A stretch of DNA of 64,000 nt from Chrysopilus asiliformis (GCA_964034945.1 OZ035960.1:66295088-66359087), one strand, 5' to 3'. Numbered from the stretch's first letter, positions 9,141 through 19,600 are shown. The notes: a model not told the origin generated them from the letters alone. Numbers and translations: made by a program.

Positions 9141-10170
9141 CTTATCTATTTTTTATCAAAATGTACGTGGTTTAAAGACCAAACTCAAAACCTTATTATC
9201 TTCGGTGGCGTCTGAAAATTATGATATTATACGGTATTCAGAAAAGATCGAGATTTTGATATGGTTAATAAAACAGACGGAGGTGGAGTGGTTATTGCAG
9301 TGCGTAGTAGCATTAATTGTATGAGTTGTGTGATGACTATTTCCAGTCCTATTGATTCCGTCCTTGTAAAAGTTTTTTTTAGGTAAAAAAGTCTTCTATG
9401 TTTGTTGTCTTTATGTACCATGTAGGAGCACCACACTAACATTTGAAGAGATCTTCGAATTCTTTCTTGAACTCACAAACATCAGTGAGCCTGATGCACA
9501 AATTTTAATATGCGGTGATTTTAACTTACCGACTCTCACTTGGTCGCAGTGTAGGACATTTCTAGTCCATTCTAGTCACCCATGCTTTAATAGTATGTCT
9601 TCTTTTATGGAGTTTGGAAATATGACGCAAATAAATAACGTGCTAAATGGCAACTCACGTTTGTTATGCTACATTTACACGAATGACAAATTTGTCATTT
9701 TTTTCTTGTCATTATGTTAATTCCCGTGTAAATGGCATAATTTTTGTAATTTTTTCTGTCAGAAAATGTCAATCTCTCATAAAAGAATGAACTTGTCCAT
9801 TCTTTTATGCCAGATTGTCATTCGTGCAAACGCAATATTAGTTATGACAACTTTAGTATTCAACTTTTGTCATAACTAATATTGCGTTTGTACGAATGAC
9901 AATCTGGCATAAAAGAATGGACAAGTTCATTCTTTTATGAGTGATTGACATTTTCTGACAGAAAAAAATACAAAAATTATGCCATTTACACGGGAATTAA
10001 CATAATGACAAGAAAAAAATGACAAATTTGTCATTCGTGTAAATGTAGCATTAGATCTAGTCTTTACTAATGTACCCGATTTTTTAAGTTTGACAAAAGC
10101 GTCAGACGGCTTAGTCTCGCTCGATACCCATCATCCTCCATTATTAATGGAGCTTTATCTAACTATGGTT
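9141..10170 (+). pseudogene. LINE ORF2 endonuclease domain, broken by a MITE
   Basis: AP-endonuclease-like (EEP) pieces that nick the target before reverse transcription are readable in different frames: LSIFYQNVRGLKTK (about 9141), GGGVVIAV (about 9280), FYVCCLYVP (about 9397), ILICGDFNLPTLTW (about 9505, catalytic D-N), and LDLVFTNVPDF with THHPPL (about 10054-10140, the SDH-equivalent block). Small deletions and frameshifts separate them. The palindromic MITE at 9667-10050 sits between codons; its removal with one TTA rejoins the frame. Confidence 0.75.
9667..10050. mobile_element. Fully palindromic MITE with TTA target duplication
   Basis: The 384-bp element is a near-perfect palindrome from end to end (TGCTACATTTACACG ... 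complement), with a turn of about 20 bases at 9850-9870. TTA flanks at 9664-9666 and 10051-10053. A 3-bp TWA duplication is characteristic of PIF/Harbinger, so this is a Harbinger-type foldback MITE by inference. It has no coding capacity. Confidence 0.9.
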
Positions 10171-10171
10171 A

Positions 10172-11650
10172 ATGACAAAGGACGGAAAAAGAAAAGTTCA
10201 CGACAACATCCCGAATTCATTCGTGAAGAGACTCGAGGAAGGGCTTTCAAGACCTCCACACATAATATTCAACAAAAGCTTGGCTGAAGGATTCTTCCCG
10301 GACAAATGGAAAGTTGGAAATATAATCCCAATCCTTAAAAGCGGAAATAAATCAAATATTGAAAACTATCGCCCAGTGTCAATGTTGTGTTGTTTTAGTA
10401 AGGTGTTTGAACGCCTGGTACATACATTTTTGTACGATAAATTATCACCTTTCGTATCTCCTCATCAGCACGGATTCATGAAAGGTAAATCGACGACTAC
10501 AAATCTAGTAGAATTCACACATTGTGTTGCTAAAGCCTTAGAAGATAGAAAATTAGTGCATGTCATTTACACTGATTTTTCAAAAGCATTCGATTCGGTC
10601 AATATAACATTCCTTGTTGATAAATTAAAACGATACGGAATTTCAGGCTCCTTACTGAGCTGGCTTAACTCATACCTCAGAAGTAGAAAACATTCGGTAC
10701 TGCACAAGGGTTGTAAGTCTTCAATATTCATATCTGATTCTGGAGTACCCCAAGGATCGATACTTGGTCCTCTACTTTTTATTATTTATATTAATGATTT
10801 GCCTCAATATATTGTATCGCAAAAACTTTTGTTTGCAGATGACTTAAAAATTTTCAATGTGATAAACAACATAAACGACTGTGATACCCTACAAGCGGAC
10901 ATCAATAATGTGCTAACTTGGTGCTTCAACAATGATCTGACAATAAATATATCTAAATGTTCTTTTATGTCCTTAAACTATAAGTCCAGTCCAGTATTAA
11001 ATTTTTATCATTTGATGGGCGTGGCGTTAAAAGAAGTGTGTTCGATAGCTGACCTTGGAGTCACTTTCGACAATAAATTAAAATTCGACTTGCACTATAC
11101 AGAAATTTGCCGGAGAAGTGCCAAACTATCAGGTTTTATCCTCAGATTAGCCAGCAAACTCAGAAATCTCCAGGCATGTATTTTGCTGTTTCAAGCTCTA
11201 GTGAGGAGCATTTTAGAATACTGCTCCGTAGTGTGGTCTCCTCACTATAACTGTCAGATTGCCCAAATTGAGGCCATTCAAAGAAAGTTTTCTCGTGGTA
11301 TTTGTCGTAAATTCCGTGTTAGTTTTGAGTCCTATGAGGACCGACTAAAGATTTTAAAGTGGCAATCGCTATGTGTTCGTAGAACGTATTTAGATGAATG
11401 TTTTCTGTTTAGATTGGTTACTGGTAGTATGTCATCTAAAGTTTTATTAAATGAATTGTCTCCTTGTGCTAGCACTCGCATCTCCAGAAACCCCAAGGTT
11501 TTCAGTGTCCCGTTCGCGTCTCATAACGTATATTTTCATTCGCCTATACTCAGAATACAGCGTAATCATGATAACAATGAGTTTGGTCTTTTCAACACTC
11601 TTTCACTGCCAAATTTTCAAAATTACATTAAAACTATTCTATTCAAATGA
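10172..11650 (+). CDS. LINE reverse transcriptase (5'-truncated ORF2)
   Basis: The RT domain spans about residues 25-290 of the open frame. Motifs in order are KVGNIIPILKSGNKS, NYRPVSMLCCFSKVFERL, HGFMKGKSTTTNL, YTDFSKAFDSV (first catalytic Asp), GVPQGSILGPLLFIIYINDL, and LLFADDLKIF (the catalytic Asp pair). This is followed by the thumb and a C-terminal region ending in LPNFQNYIKTILF, typical of CR1/Jockey-like LINEs. The first codons of the open frame are not a real start: ORF2 should begin with the endonuclease at 9141. No stop occurs within the RT, so this part is younger-looking than ORF1. Confidence 0.9.
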   Translation: MTKDGKRKVHDNIPNSFVKRLEEGLSRPPHIIFNKSLAEGFFPDKWKVGNIIPILKSGNKSNIENYRPVSMLCCFSKVFERLVHTFLYDKLSPFVSPHQHGFMKGKSTTTNLVEFTHCVAKALEDRKLVHVIYTDFSKAFDSVNITFLVDKLKRYGISGSLLSWLNSYLRSRKHSVLHKGCKSSIFISDSGVPQGSILGPLLFIIYINDLPQYIVSQKLLFADDLKIFNVINNINDCDTLQADINNVLTWCFNNDLTINISKCSFMSLNYKSSPVLNFYHLMGVALKEVCSIADLGVTFDNKLKFDLHYTEICRRSAKLSGFILRLASKLRNLQACILLFQALVRSILEYCSVVWSPHYNCQIAQIEAIQRKFSRGICRKFRVSFESYEDRLKILKWQSLCVRRTYLDECFLFRLVTGSMSSKVLLNELSPCASTRISRNPKVFSVPFASHNVYFHSPILRIQRNHDNNEFGLFNTLSLPNFQNYIKTILFK

Positions 11651-11735
11651 TTCTCAACTCTATTTAACATAATTTTTTTTTTAACTATTTTATCTGCAGT
11701 GTAATTAGATGTAAATCTGTTCTGTGGTAATATTA

Positions 11736-11755
11736 ATAAATAAATAAATAAATGA
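11736..11755 (+). repeat. LINE 3' TAAA tandem tail
   Basis: Four to five tandem TAAA units follow the RT stop by about 90 bp. Short tandem tails of this kind mark the 3' ends of CR1/Jockey-like LINEs. Confidence 0.7.
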
Positions 11756-12590
11756 CCAAGTGAAATTAAATGGATTGGTGTTGAATTTTGTGCTTTTTTC
11801 CAGAACATTGTGATTTCCAAAAGTGAGGTTAGCGGCACATTGAATCTGGACTTGCATCAACACAAATTTCCTTTATTCATCCACTGTTTTTGTACGATTT
11901 GATAATTTAAATCATTCATTTTGTGGAGAACGAATTTAAATAATGTATTTTGTAACCGACCAATTCGTTTATTTAAAAAAAAATCTATTTGTATGGGAGA
12001 GGGAGGTAGGAGTGGTCCAACTGGATAGATAAATTGTATAAAATCATATTCTAAACACATTTCGTCTTATAAAATTTTCGATACATCTTTTGTCATCCCA
12101 AAACCCTGGACCAGTTCATTTTTGTGTCCAGCGATTGGTTTGATGCGTTACAACTAAATCTAATATACTTCAATATGATTCTCGTATAGTGTGGAGGTCC
12201 CCCATCTGGAGTGCAGGAACAAACTTATTGGGGTGCGATAGCGTTTTATTTATTTTTTTGATTAGTGAGATAGATTTATGAATTTTTTTGATTTGTGAGA
12301 TGGAGTAACGTATAAACTCAAGAACTACTGCACCAACAAAGACTATGTATCGTGACCACGGTTTATATATCTTCTGAACCACTGAAGGGATTCGAATACG
12401 GTTTTCAGTGTTGGGCAGGTCAATCGTAAAATAAATTTTCATCCACTCAAACTACTCCGCTCTACATGAGCCCCCTCTCCTGTTATCTCCTAAACTACAG
12501 AATGGACTTTTATACGATTTTTAGTGTTGGATAGGTTATATATGTCAAGGTCAATTTTCGACCAATCCCCTCCTAGCTATATCCAAAACG
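11756..12590. other. Unannotated AT-rich stretch
   Basis: No domain-bearing frame, inverted ends or RNA gene was recognised. There are near-repeats around 12240-12300 (TTTTTTTGATT(A/T)GTGAGAT, twice) and runs of old TE-like sequence. Confidence 0.5.
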
Positions 12591-13290
12591 CCGATAAATG
12601 AAAAACAAATAAAAATCAAAATAAAATAAAATTACACGATAAAAACAACAAATCAATTTCAATTTACAGCAACTAAAATCTTAAATACAATCCGCCGGCT
12701 CACACAACTCGTATACAGAAATTAAAGAAAACACTGGGCAAACAAGAGAAACAATCAAGAGAAACAATCAAGAGAAACAATCAAGAGAAACAATCAAGAG
12801 AAACAATCAAGAGAAACAATCAAGAGAAACAATCAAGAGAAACAATCAAGTAAAATGAACTTCCAGAACCAGAACAACCCATATAGAGAAGAGAAATAAT
12901 CAAGAGTAAAAGCTTTCACTCAACCTCAACATACTTCGTCGTGTTCTCTTTCCTGTGCCTCTTCCAAATATTCAATACCACAAAGAAAACATAAAAAGAG
13001 TATAAATGTGAAATCGGTACTACAAGCAGCAAACACAGCATAACAGCGGCAGTGAAAATTTAGATTTTGATTCTTAAAAAGATAATTGAACATAGTTTAA
13101 CATATCAAAATACCTTAAACAATGCTTTAATGTAGGCCGGATCTTATAACACAGTTTCTGTTCGGATGTTACCACAAACTATCGAGTATCATCGATTGCA
13201 AATTTGTTATCATGGCAGCAAGCCAATTTTCTAATTTGTACCCCCATAACCAAAATCCAATACGTATCCACGTCAAAAGTTTTCTTGAAA
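12591..13290 (+). mobile_element. Second copy of the LINE leader and ORF1 start
   Basis: This aligns to 3545-3643 plus 6220-6590. It includes the leader CATAGTTTAACATA...CTATCGAGT and the start MAASQFSNLYPHNQNP at 13212, then ends at 13290. It lacks the hAT that interrupts the first copy, and so shows the uninterrupted leader. Confidence 0.75.
12742..12850. repeat. 13-bp tandem repeat in LINE leader
   Basis: About eight to nine copies of AAGAGAAACAATC. The other LINE copy (6258-6270) has a single unit, so this is a copy-specific expansion. Confidence 0.85.
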
Positions 13291-13418
13291 ACAGTGCGTC
13301 AAACCAAAAAAATTATGAACAAAAAATTATTTGAACTATAATTACTGCATAATTTTTCTATACATCAAAATACTTTTGAAAAGAAAAAGGATTTTTGCAT
13401 GTTCAAAAATTTATTACT

Positions 13419-13450
13419 ACCCGGGCAACGCCAGGTTCTTGCAAGCTAGT
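13419..13450 (+). other. Helitron-like 3' end hairpin with CTAG
   Basis: ACCCGGGCAACGCCAGGT can fold into a short GC-rich stem. It is followed 10 bases later by CTAG|T, the terminal tetranucleotide expected of Helitrons (CTRR before T). A GACTGACTGACTGA microsatellite follows at 13478. The 5' end was not identified. Confidence 0.4.
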
Positions 13451-13559
13451 CATGTAAAATCGTTTAACCTGACTGACTGACTGATTGACTGACTGACTCA
13501 TCAACCCCTGAAGCTGGAAACTTGAAACTTTCACAATATGTCCCAACCATCACGTAGGC

Positions 13560-14580
13560 GCTCACAAAGGCCGGGTTTTCCGAAATTTTACCGCTAAGGG
13601 GGTAACCGGGGTTCGGGTGTTTTTAAACCGTGATTTTCGCCATGAGGCTGAACAGTTGCACTCGGAGGTTTTCAGGATCGCTGATCACGAATCCGGTGTT
13701 AGATTCCTGAAATTAGAAACGAAAGGTCCTGTAAGGATAACGCAAATATCCTTTTCCCTATTTTTCCCGGGGAAAAATTGCATTAGGGAGTTTTCGGGGC
13801 CGCTGATGACGAATTCGGTGTAAGATTTTCAAAACTCGACATGGAAGATCCGGTGTTGAAATTTCATAATTCGAATAGTCCTGTAAGGATAACCCAAATA
13901 TCATTTTTACCATTTTCCCTCGAAAAAAAAAACTGGTAATAAGGGAGTTTTGGAGCCGCTGATCACGAATCTGGTGTTAGACTAATTCGCAACGGAGAGT
14001 CCTTCAAGGATAAGATTTTTCCCAACAGTTTTTAAGTTCTTTCCGGTTTTCTTCGTATTCTAAAACTTATACAAAAAACTTAACCGACAATGGCGGGTAT
14101 GCAAACTATTGGTTAATAATTTGAAAAATATTTGCTTTTCTTGAAATGAAATTTTGATATGAACAAACTATTGTACCGAATTTCTCATGGCGAATGATTG
14201 CACATTTTAAATTAATTCAATTGAAACAATGGAAGGAAAATTGTTAAGGACGCGTCAGCCAAGTTTCGTGCCCGAAGTTTAGCATGGACCATTTTTAGAA
14301 CAACTACTACAGTTCGGTTGAAACTCGGAAAATTTTTTTCTTCAAAAGAAATATCTAATGAACTTTCCAGAACGTGCTTCGCTCCTGACCGTTTCGCGCG
14401 GAGGGGTTTTTGGGGTCGCTGAACATGAATCTGGTGTTGAAATTTCATAATTCGAATAGTCCTATAAGGATAACGCAAATATCCTTTTTTCAATTTTTTT
14501 TCGGTTTTTACAGACGCTGATCACGAATCTGGAGTTAGAATTTTAACATTCGGAATGGGAGGTCCTGAAGGCATAACGAT
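13560..14580 (+). repeat. Diverged minisatellite (about 120-bp units, 'GTAAGGATAAC' family)
   Basis: Recurrent phrases GGTCCTGTAAGGATAACGC, CCGGGGAAAAATTGC and CGCTGATCACGAATC appear in four or more diverged units. The same phrases occur in opposite orientation at 21660-22330 and again at 27055-27310. It is noncoding and part of a Helitron-like repeat family. Confidence 0.7.
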
Positions 14581-14900
14581 TTTTTCAAAAGTTTTTAAGT
14601 TATTTCTTTGTATTTAGGCCGCAAGAAAATTTTCGTAAAAAAAGTGCAAGCTAATTTATGATATTTTTCAAAAATAGTTAAAAATATTTTACTGAATATA
14701 ATTCCATCGTTTGCAATAACTTTTTCCCAAATTTATGAGCCAAGTCTGGTCAATACGGAGGGCGGGGTAGAACCTCCCTTTTAAGGCATTATTAGTATAT
14801 TTTGACGAATTGAGCAGCATGTGGTCTCAAATTTCCATCTTGAAAAAACAAACATTTTGAAAAACCCCCAATTAAAGAAAAACCCAAAAAATTGAAAAAC
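14581..14900. other. Unannotated stretch
   Basis: AT-rich, without recognisable coding or repeat ends. Confidence 0.4.
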
Positions 14901-14914
14901 TCATGAATAAAAAA

Positions 14915-15655
14915 TCCTTTAAAAAGGATAAAATAATCATTACAGTAAATTTAAAATTTGTGTGTGTCGGGAAAGCCTATTGGTCGTTGAATTTGTGGAG
15001 CAAGGTTGTCCTGATGCAAGCCAATTTTAAATTTACTCCAATGATTATATTATTTTATCCTTTTTAAAGGATTTTTTATTATTATTAGGGTTGACCTCAG
15101 TAATTTAAATATCTCGAAAGTTATGCCCCAAACAGATGAGGCGTCAAAGTCGGCGTAATGACACCAGCATGTGTGTATAGAGCTCATAATACAGAGAGTG
15201 GACATCCGGACTAGAGCGACTAGACATGAGTTTTTTTACTTATATTAAGCGATTTTCGTTATTTTGATAATGTGACACAGAACGAAATTTTTAAAGCTCG
15301 CTCGTTTCCGCGCTCGTTTTTCAGCTCGGCGGCCATTTGTACAAGTCCGGATGTCCACTCTCTATATTATAGGCTCTCTACACACATGATGGCGTGTCAA
15401 CAACTACAACGTTCCAAATTTTGATATGACCGATTTCAGTTATTTTACTAATTATTTGTGGCAAAGGATTAAATTTTTAAAGCTCTTCTTACTGATTTTC
15501 CAGCTCGGCGGCCATTTTTACACGTCCCATTATTTATTCTCTAGATTATAGTCCAAATCCACACAAATTCAACGCTCAATAGGCTTTCCCGACACACTCA
15601 AATTTTAAATTTACTGTAATGATTATTTTATCCTTTTTAAAGGATTTTTTTTATT
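14915..15655. mobile_element. Inverted-repeat element with a nested inverted repeat
   Basis: The outer arms (about 14915-15000 and 15570-15655) share AATCCTTTAAAAAGGATAAA, TTACAGTAAATTTAAAATTT and TCGGGAAAGCCTATTG in inverted orientation. A third partial copy lies at 15020-15085. An inner pair (15171-15214 and 15342-15385) shares GAGAGTGGACATCCGGACT. There is no protein. Probably two MITE-type elements, one inside the other. Confidence 0.65.
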
Positions 15656-15899
15656 CAGTAGTTTTTGAAATATTCCTTTCATTATTAAAAGTAAATGGCG
15701 GAAGCGGGATCGAAATCAGTTCAGTGGATCAGAAGATACAAGGAGAGAGGGTGTAAATTGAGGGGGGAGGGGGAACTAAGCCGCTGTAAAGAGATTGAAA
15801 TCTTAGAAGAACTAAGCCGCTGTAAAGAGATTGAAATACCATCTTAGATCCTCCTATGAAGAATTCTATACGTTACTTGTAGAGGTGGAAGCTTGTGTC

Positions 15900-16320
15900 T
15901 CGGCCGCTCTGCGTAAGCACCAACGATCCTGACGATTTGCAACCGTTGACACTGGTTATTTCCTGATAGGCGAATCTATCAAAACCCTACCAAAACCTAC
16001 TGCCGTAGAAGAGCCATTAAATTTGCACAATAGATGGCAACTCATTTCGCAATACCGCCAACTTTTTTGGCGACGCTGGAGTTTAGAATATTTGGTTCAG
16101 CTCCAAAAATGAAGCCAAATGGAACAAGGAGACAGCTAATCTTAAGGTGGACGACGTAGTGCTAATCCGCGATGAAGGTCTACCCCCCACCAGGTGGCGT
16201 ATGGGTCGTATAATAAAACTTCGTCCAGGGAAGGACAAACTTGTACGGATCGTAACCCTTCCGACGAGGGAAGGGGAACTTGTCCGTCCCATTGTAAAAT
16301 TATGTCCTCTTCCATGTTGA
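15900..16320 (+). pseudogene. BEL/Pao polyprotein C-terminal end
   Basis: The region downstream of the integrase core (DUF5641-type) of a BEL/Pao retrotransposon is readable in pieces: FLIGESIKTLPKP, RWQLISQYRQLFWRRWSLEY, NLKVDDVVLIRDEGLPPTRW, GRIIKLRPG and RPIVKLCPLP, ending at TGA 16318-16320. Two small frameshifts (near 15955 and near 16110) break it. The upstream integrase, RT and gag are absent. Directly downstream is a purine tract and the 3' LTR, as expected for the 3' end of such an element. Confidence 0.85.
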
Positions 16321-16350
16321 AGCGAATAAATTCGTTCAAGGGGGGCGATA

Positions 16351-16544
16351 TGTTGGCGCCAACTATGCACACATTGACTTAATCATTGTATTAGTAACTC
16401 TATTACCATTTCATTTGTATCAGTAACCTTTGTATTTTATGAGTTAGTTCGCGATCAGCCATCGTATGAACACGACGATTGTAAATTGATGAAATAAAGA
16501 TTAAATTAAATTGAACCGAATAATTTTATTAATCGAACGTAACA
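16351..16544 (+). repeat. BEL/Pao 3' LTR
   Basis: It begins TGTTGGCGCCAAC right after the purine tract AAGGGGGGCGATA and ends ...CGTAACA. AATAAA at about 16493 could serve as the poly(A) signal. No second LTR is in the window, so the 5' part of the element has been lost and the boundary is inferred from TG...CA ends. Confidence 0.65.
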
Positions 16545-16545
16545 G

Positions 16546-17080
16546 TAATATTCCTGGAAATGAGAAGGCAGATGAACTTGTTCGTAAGTGTACATGTATG
16601 GACAGTCAACCCATTTCTGTTGGGTTTCCGATTCAAACCCTCAAACTACAACTTATGGAGTGACTTAAATGCAAGCCTTACTAAGAGCCTTTTAAATCTG
16701 GAACGGAATCCCCTTCATCTAACGACTTGGATTCTAACTGGGCACTCCCTCCTGAAGGATGACGCGTTCAAGATGAGGCTGGTGGATAATCCACAATGAA
16801 GGGGTGGCGAGGAAATGGTGCAGCATTTCTTGTGTCACTGTCCAGCCTTAACCCGTACTCGCGTCAAATGCTTCGGCCATCCCTTTCTAGATGAACTTCA
16901 TGAGGCAGGAACTCAGGGCTGGGAGCCGATTCGGAAATACACAGCACTGTTGGATAGCTGACAAGCCGGACTTGAGCTCAATCTGCTCCAGCGAGGAACA
17001 TCGGAGGTGTACAATGGGCCCAATATGAGGCCTACGTGCGTGGGATTCCCTTGTAAGCCCCCATTCTACAAACAAACCAA
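16546..17080 (+). pseudogene. I/R1-type LINE RNase H and 3' end, degenerate
   Basis: IPGNEKADELVRKC is the last RNase H block. It is followed by a broken linker (LTTWILTGHSLLKDDAF) and a C-terminal H-C-C zinc motif (MVQHFLCHCPALTRTRVKCFG), the hallmark tail of I- and R1-clade LINE ORF2 proteins. The frame shifts around 16660-16800 and stops at 16961. A short related 3' end piece (ACATCGGAGGTGTACAATGG) lies inverted at 26815-26870. Confidence 0.75.
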
Positions 17081-17099
17081 AACAAACTCAGATAGTTGC

Positions 17100-17460
17100 A
17101 GCAGCTCATAATGCATTTCTCACTTTTGATCCCATTAAATCCACACATTTTTCTTTATCGAAATTATCCACACAAGGAATAACAAACGATGACTTTAAAA
17201 AGTAACGAAAGCAAAAAAGTAAAACTATCCGAAAATTCACCTTTTTTGGGATACCCTTCCACTTTTTTAAAGCAATATATATATACATGTATGTGTATAT
17301 ATGCCTGTTTGAATATGCCTGTCGATGTATATTCAAACATATGCCTGTCGATATATATATATATATGAATTGGCATATACCAAATTTTGAATATGCCTGT
17401 CGATGGTTCAAAATATGCAGTTGTTAATGAAATCGAATATGTGGCTTATGTTAGAAAATC
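17100..17460. repeat. Intronic or intergenic TA-rich microsatellite with ATGCCTGTCGAT motif
   Basis: At 17300-17405 the motif ATGCCTGTCGAT recurs three times between TA-rich tracts. No exon was recognised. The segment lies downstream of the last visible anoctamin exon. Confidence 0.5.
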
Positions 17461-17487
17461 GAATTTTCATACCAATGTAATACTCAC

Positions 17488-18331
17488 CTAAAGGCTGCGG
17501 TGCAAAAAATTTTTTTACCCAACTCATCTGAAGTAATGTTAAAGCATTAGTATCATGCAGAGGGAAAACCTGAGTAATAAGACCTGTCTCCTGCCATGCT
17601 GCAACTAAAAATATGTCATACAAATTAGAAACTTGGCTCATTCTGTGTTAAAACATAAGTGAAAATCCGAACTCCTTACCAATGCTTTGACCCTCTTCAA
17701 CACTGGCTTTTCCCTGAAGTGCAGCAATATCACACGGTCCGGCTCTCAAACCTTGTAGAACCTGTAGAACTAGCCATTGCCGTTCCTGTGACGTAAAAAG
17801 TGTTGTGGTACCGTCATCGTTTTTTATTTGCGAAAAACAATGACTTTCCCTAGTGGTGAATTCTCGTAAGGCACCTCCTAAATCATTTCGTAACCTTTTA
17901 GGGAGGCGAGCTTCTTCAGCAGCTTTATATAATCTGTTTTTATTTTAATGAGAAAAGGGGTGCCAATTAATTTTTTTGTATTTAACCAAGATTTTTTTTA
18001 TGATATATTAACTCTTACATGTTTGTCGGAGAGCATATATAAAAAGCAGTTCTCTTTGTACTTTCATGCGCTTTAACGTGGGCAACTAGCCCCAGCCCAG
18101 GCGGAGTTTGTGAACGAATTCGAGATAAGAGCCATCTTAAAGCTTCATCTGGAGCTTCCTCTAATCAATAACAAGATTTACGAATTATCAACATGTAATC
18201 AGAGATTTATATTTCTCATAATGAAAATTGCCAGAACATTAAATTTTTAAATCAGAATCACCAATATCAACTTGCGTGTCACACAAAAGAGATGGTAGAA
18301 GTGTGAGCAGAGGCTCTCTGAGTTTGGATAT
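17488..18331 (-). CDS. Anoctamin (TMEM16, ANO8/ANO10-like), partial, four exons
   Basis: This is part of a host membrane protein of the anoctamin family (calcium-activated channel or lipid scramblase). Only the cytosolic N-terminal dimerisation region is visible. In transcript order the exons are 18331-18262 (start approximate), 18160-18019, 17933-17680 and 17604-17488. Every junction has AG/GT borders and matching phase: VDI|EEAPDEALRWLL, FYICSPTN|LYKAAEEARLP, VEEGQSI|AAWQETG. Blocks such as LFTSQERQWLVLQVLQGLRA, TGLITQVFPLHD and SWVKKFFAPQPL match the part just before the first membrane helix in ANO8/ANO10. The transmembrane exons and the first exon are not seen in the window. It is either a gene with very long TE-filled introns or a fragment. 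Confidence 0.75.
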
Positions 18332-18359
18332 CTAGATACTGTCGTGTTGTTGTTGATGG

Positions 18360-18880
18360 ATGGGATGGATTGTTAAATAACAAACACAAATTCAAAGTTA
18401 CGTCTTTATTTATGAGTTCCTTAAGTTTATTTGTTCACTTATAAATTCTCCATTACCTAACTTTCTTAATTTTACTTTACTCACTTAACTTTTAATTTAA
18501 TTCCTTTATTGAATTTCTCTATTCTTATCCACTTAAATTTTCTTTATTTTTTCATTAAATCTACTTGTTATAATTACGGACTCAACCATTCACTCTTCGA
18601 ACTTAACTTCAACTTTCACTTACAATTGACTTAACTGTTCGAATTAGATTCTTTGATCGGCCTAATACTTATTAACCCCATTTCCGTACAATTATGTCTT
18701 TACAAATAGTGCACATATTTCCCCATTGAGCAACAATAAATTCGTTAGGAAGTTAAATTGTCAATTTGGAAATATGACACTATTACACCACTGCAAACAT
18801 ATCATTGCGACATAGGTTTTTAATTTAATTTGATTTGCCAATATTGACAAGGTAATTAACTTTTTGACGTAGATATGTCT
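18360..18880. other. Unannotated AT-rich stretch
   Basis: This is a pyrimidine- and AT-rich sequence upstream of the visible anoctamin exons, with no exon or TE ends recognised. It could be an intron or the gene's 5' flank. Confidence 0.4.
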
Positions 18881-18945
18881 TAGATTTTGGTTATAGGGAT
18901 ACAAATTAGAAAATCTGCTTGCTACCATGATAACAAATTTGTGTA
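18880..18945 (-). mobile_element. LINE ORF1-start fragment
   Basis: This is the reverse complement of the LINE leader/ORF1 start seen at 6510-6560 and 13200-13240 (AAATTTGTTATCATGG...). Confidence 0.65.
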
Positions 18946-18954
18946 GTTTTTCAT

Positions 18955-19411
18955 GCTTTCTCTTTCGTTCTCTAAAGAGAGAAATTTTAGGCTCCGCGGT
19001 ACTATTCGTAAGCGTCGGAATGATCGATGTACATTTCTCCCTCCCAAGTTAAGAACGAAATTGTTTCTATTTAAGTTTTCGCTCCTTGTTCAAAGCGGTT
19101 TGTGGGTCTTGCATAAAAATGAATGAAAGCCTCGAGCGATGGCTATTGGGTATGATGCACACACATATATAAGTATGTATTTCATTAGTAAGAGAGCGAT
19201 ATTTTGCTCCCAGCATTAAAGTTCTGTTCTCAAAGAACGTAAAAACAAAACGCAAATGTAAAGGTCTTAAGAGCAAGAAGGTAAAAACCATAATTTCGTT
19301 CTCGTTTTTTGGTGGATTTACTGTAATGCTGAATTTTTATTTTCCATTGATTTCAATTCATGCTTGGAAGCAGAACGAAAAACTAGAAATGGGAGCGTTT
19401 TGAACACTGTA
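18955..19411 (-). mobile_element. hAT family B fragment, one end intact
   Basis: This shares GCATAAAAATGAATGAAAGC, CTCGAGCGATGG and the terminal GTTTTGAACACTG (19399-19411) with the complete copy at 20060-21344, in opposite orientation. The other terminus is missing. Confidence 0.7.
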
Positions 19412-19479
19412 TGTATGATATTTATTTTATACTTCTCTTATCATAAACCAATTATAAATAAAATTATTTTTAAATAAAA

Positions 19480-19600
19480 ATTGTTTCCTTAATTTCCTTT
19501 TCACTAAAATTTCTTACTTAAATATCTATTGGCGATCGTTGTAGGCGGATCCAAGTCTTCTGTCCGCCTCTACGAGACAGACACCTTCTTTTTTATTAAT
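19480..19600 (-). mobile_element. LINE PHD-ORF1 fragment, minus-strand copy
   Basis: This is the reverse complement of 3195-3290 (GGATCCGCCTACAACGATCG and following). It shows that the PHD-bearing 5' piece is dispersed. Confidence 0.7.

Larger units (their letters stand above)
6216..11755 (+). mobile_element. CR1/Jockey-type LINE, decayed, with nested insertions
   Basis: The order is leader, ORF1 (from ATG 6524), AP-endonuclease pieces, reverse transcriptase, then a TAAA-repeat tail ending near 11753. Three interruptions are visible: an in-frame stop at 6773, a hAT at 7268-8852, and a palindromic MITE at 9667-10050. Sequence between the endonuclease and RT (about 10160-10200) is also deleted. 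The PHD half-finger at 3084 and the leader at 3545-3643 probably belong to the same copy upstream of the hAT at 3644. Clade assignment (CR1/Jockey superfamily) is by RT motifs and the short tandem tail. Confidence 0.8.

Noticed and set aside
12742..12850. CRISPR-like regular repeat
   Set aside because: Contiguous 13-bp tandem units without spacers in a eukaryotic LINE leader.
14212..14493. 93-codon minus-strand frame as a gene
   Set aside because: Overlaps the diverged minisatellite and has no recognisable domain.
17106..17411. Frame with IYIYIYI-type stretch as a membrane protein
   Set aside because: Translated TA-rich microsatellite.
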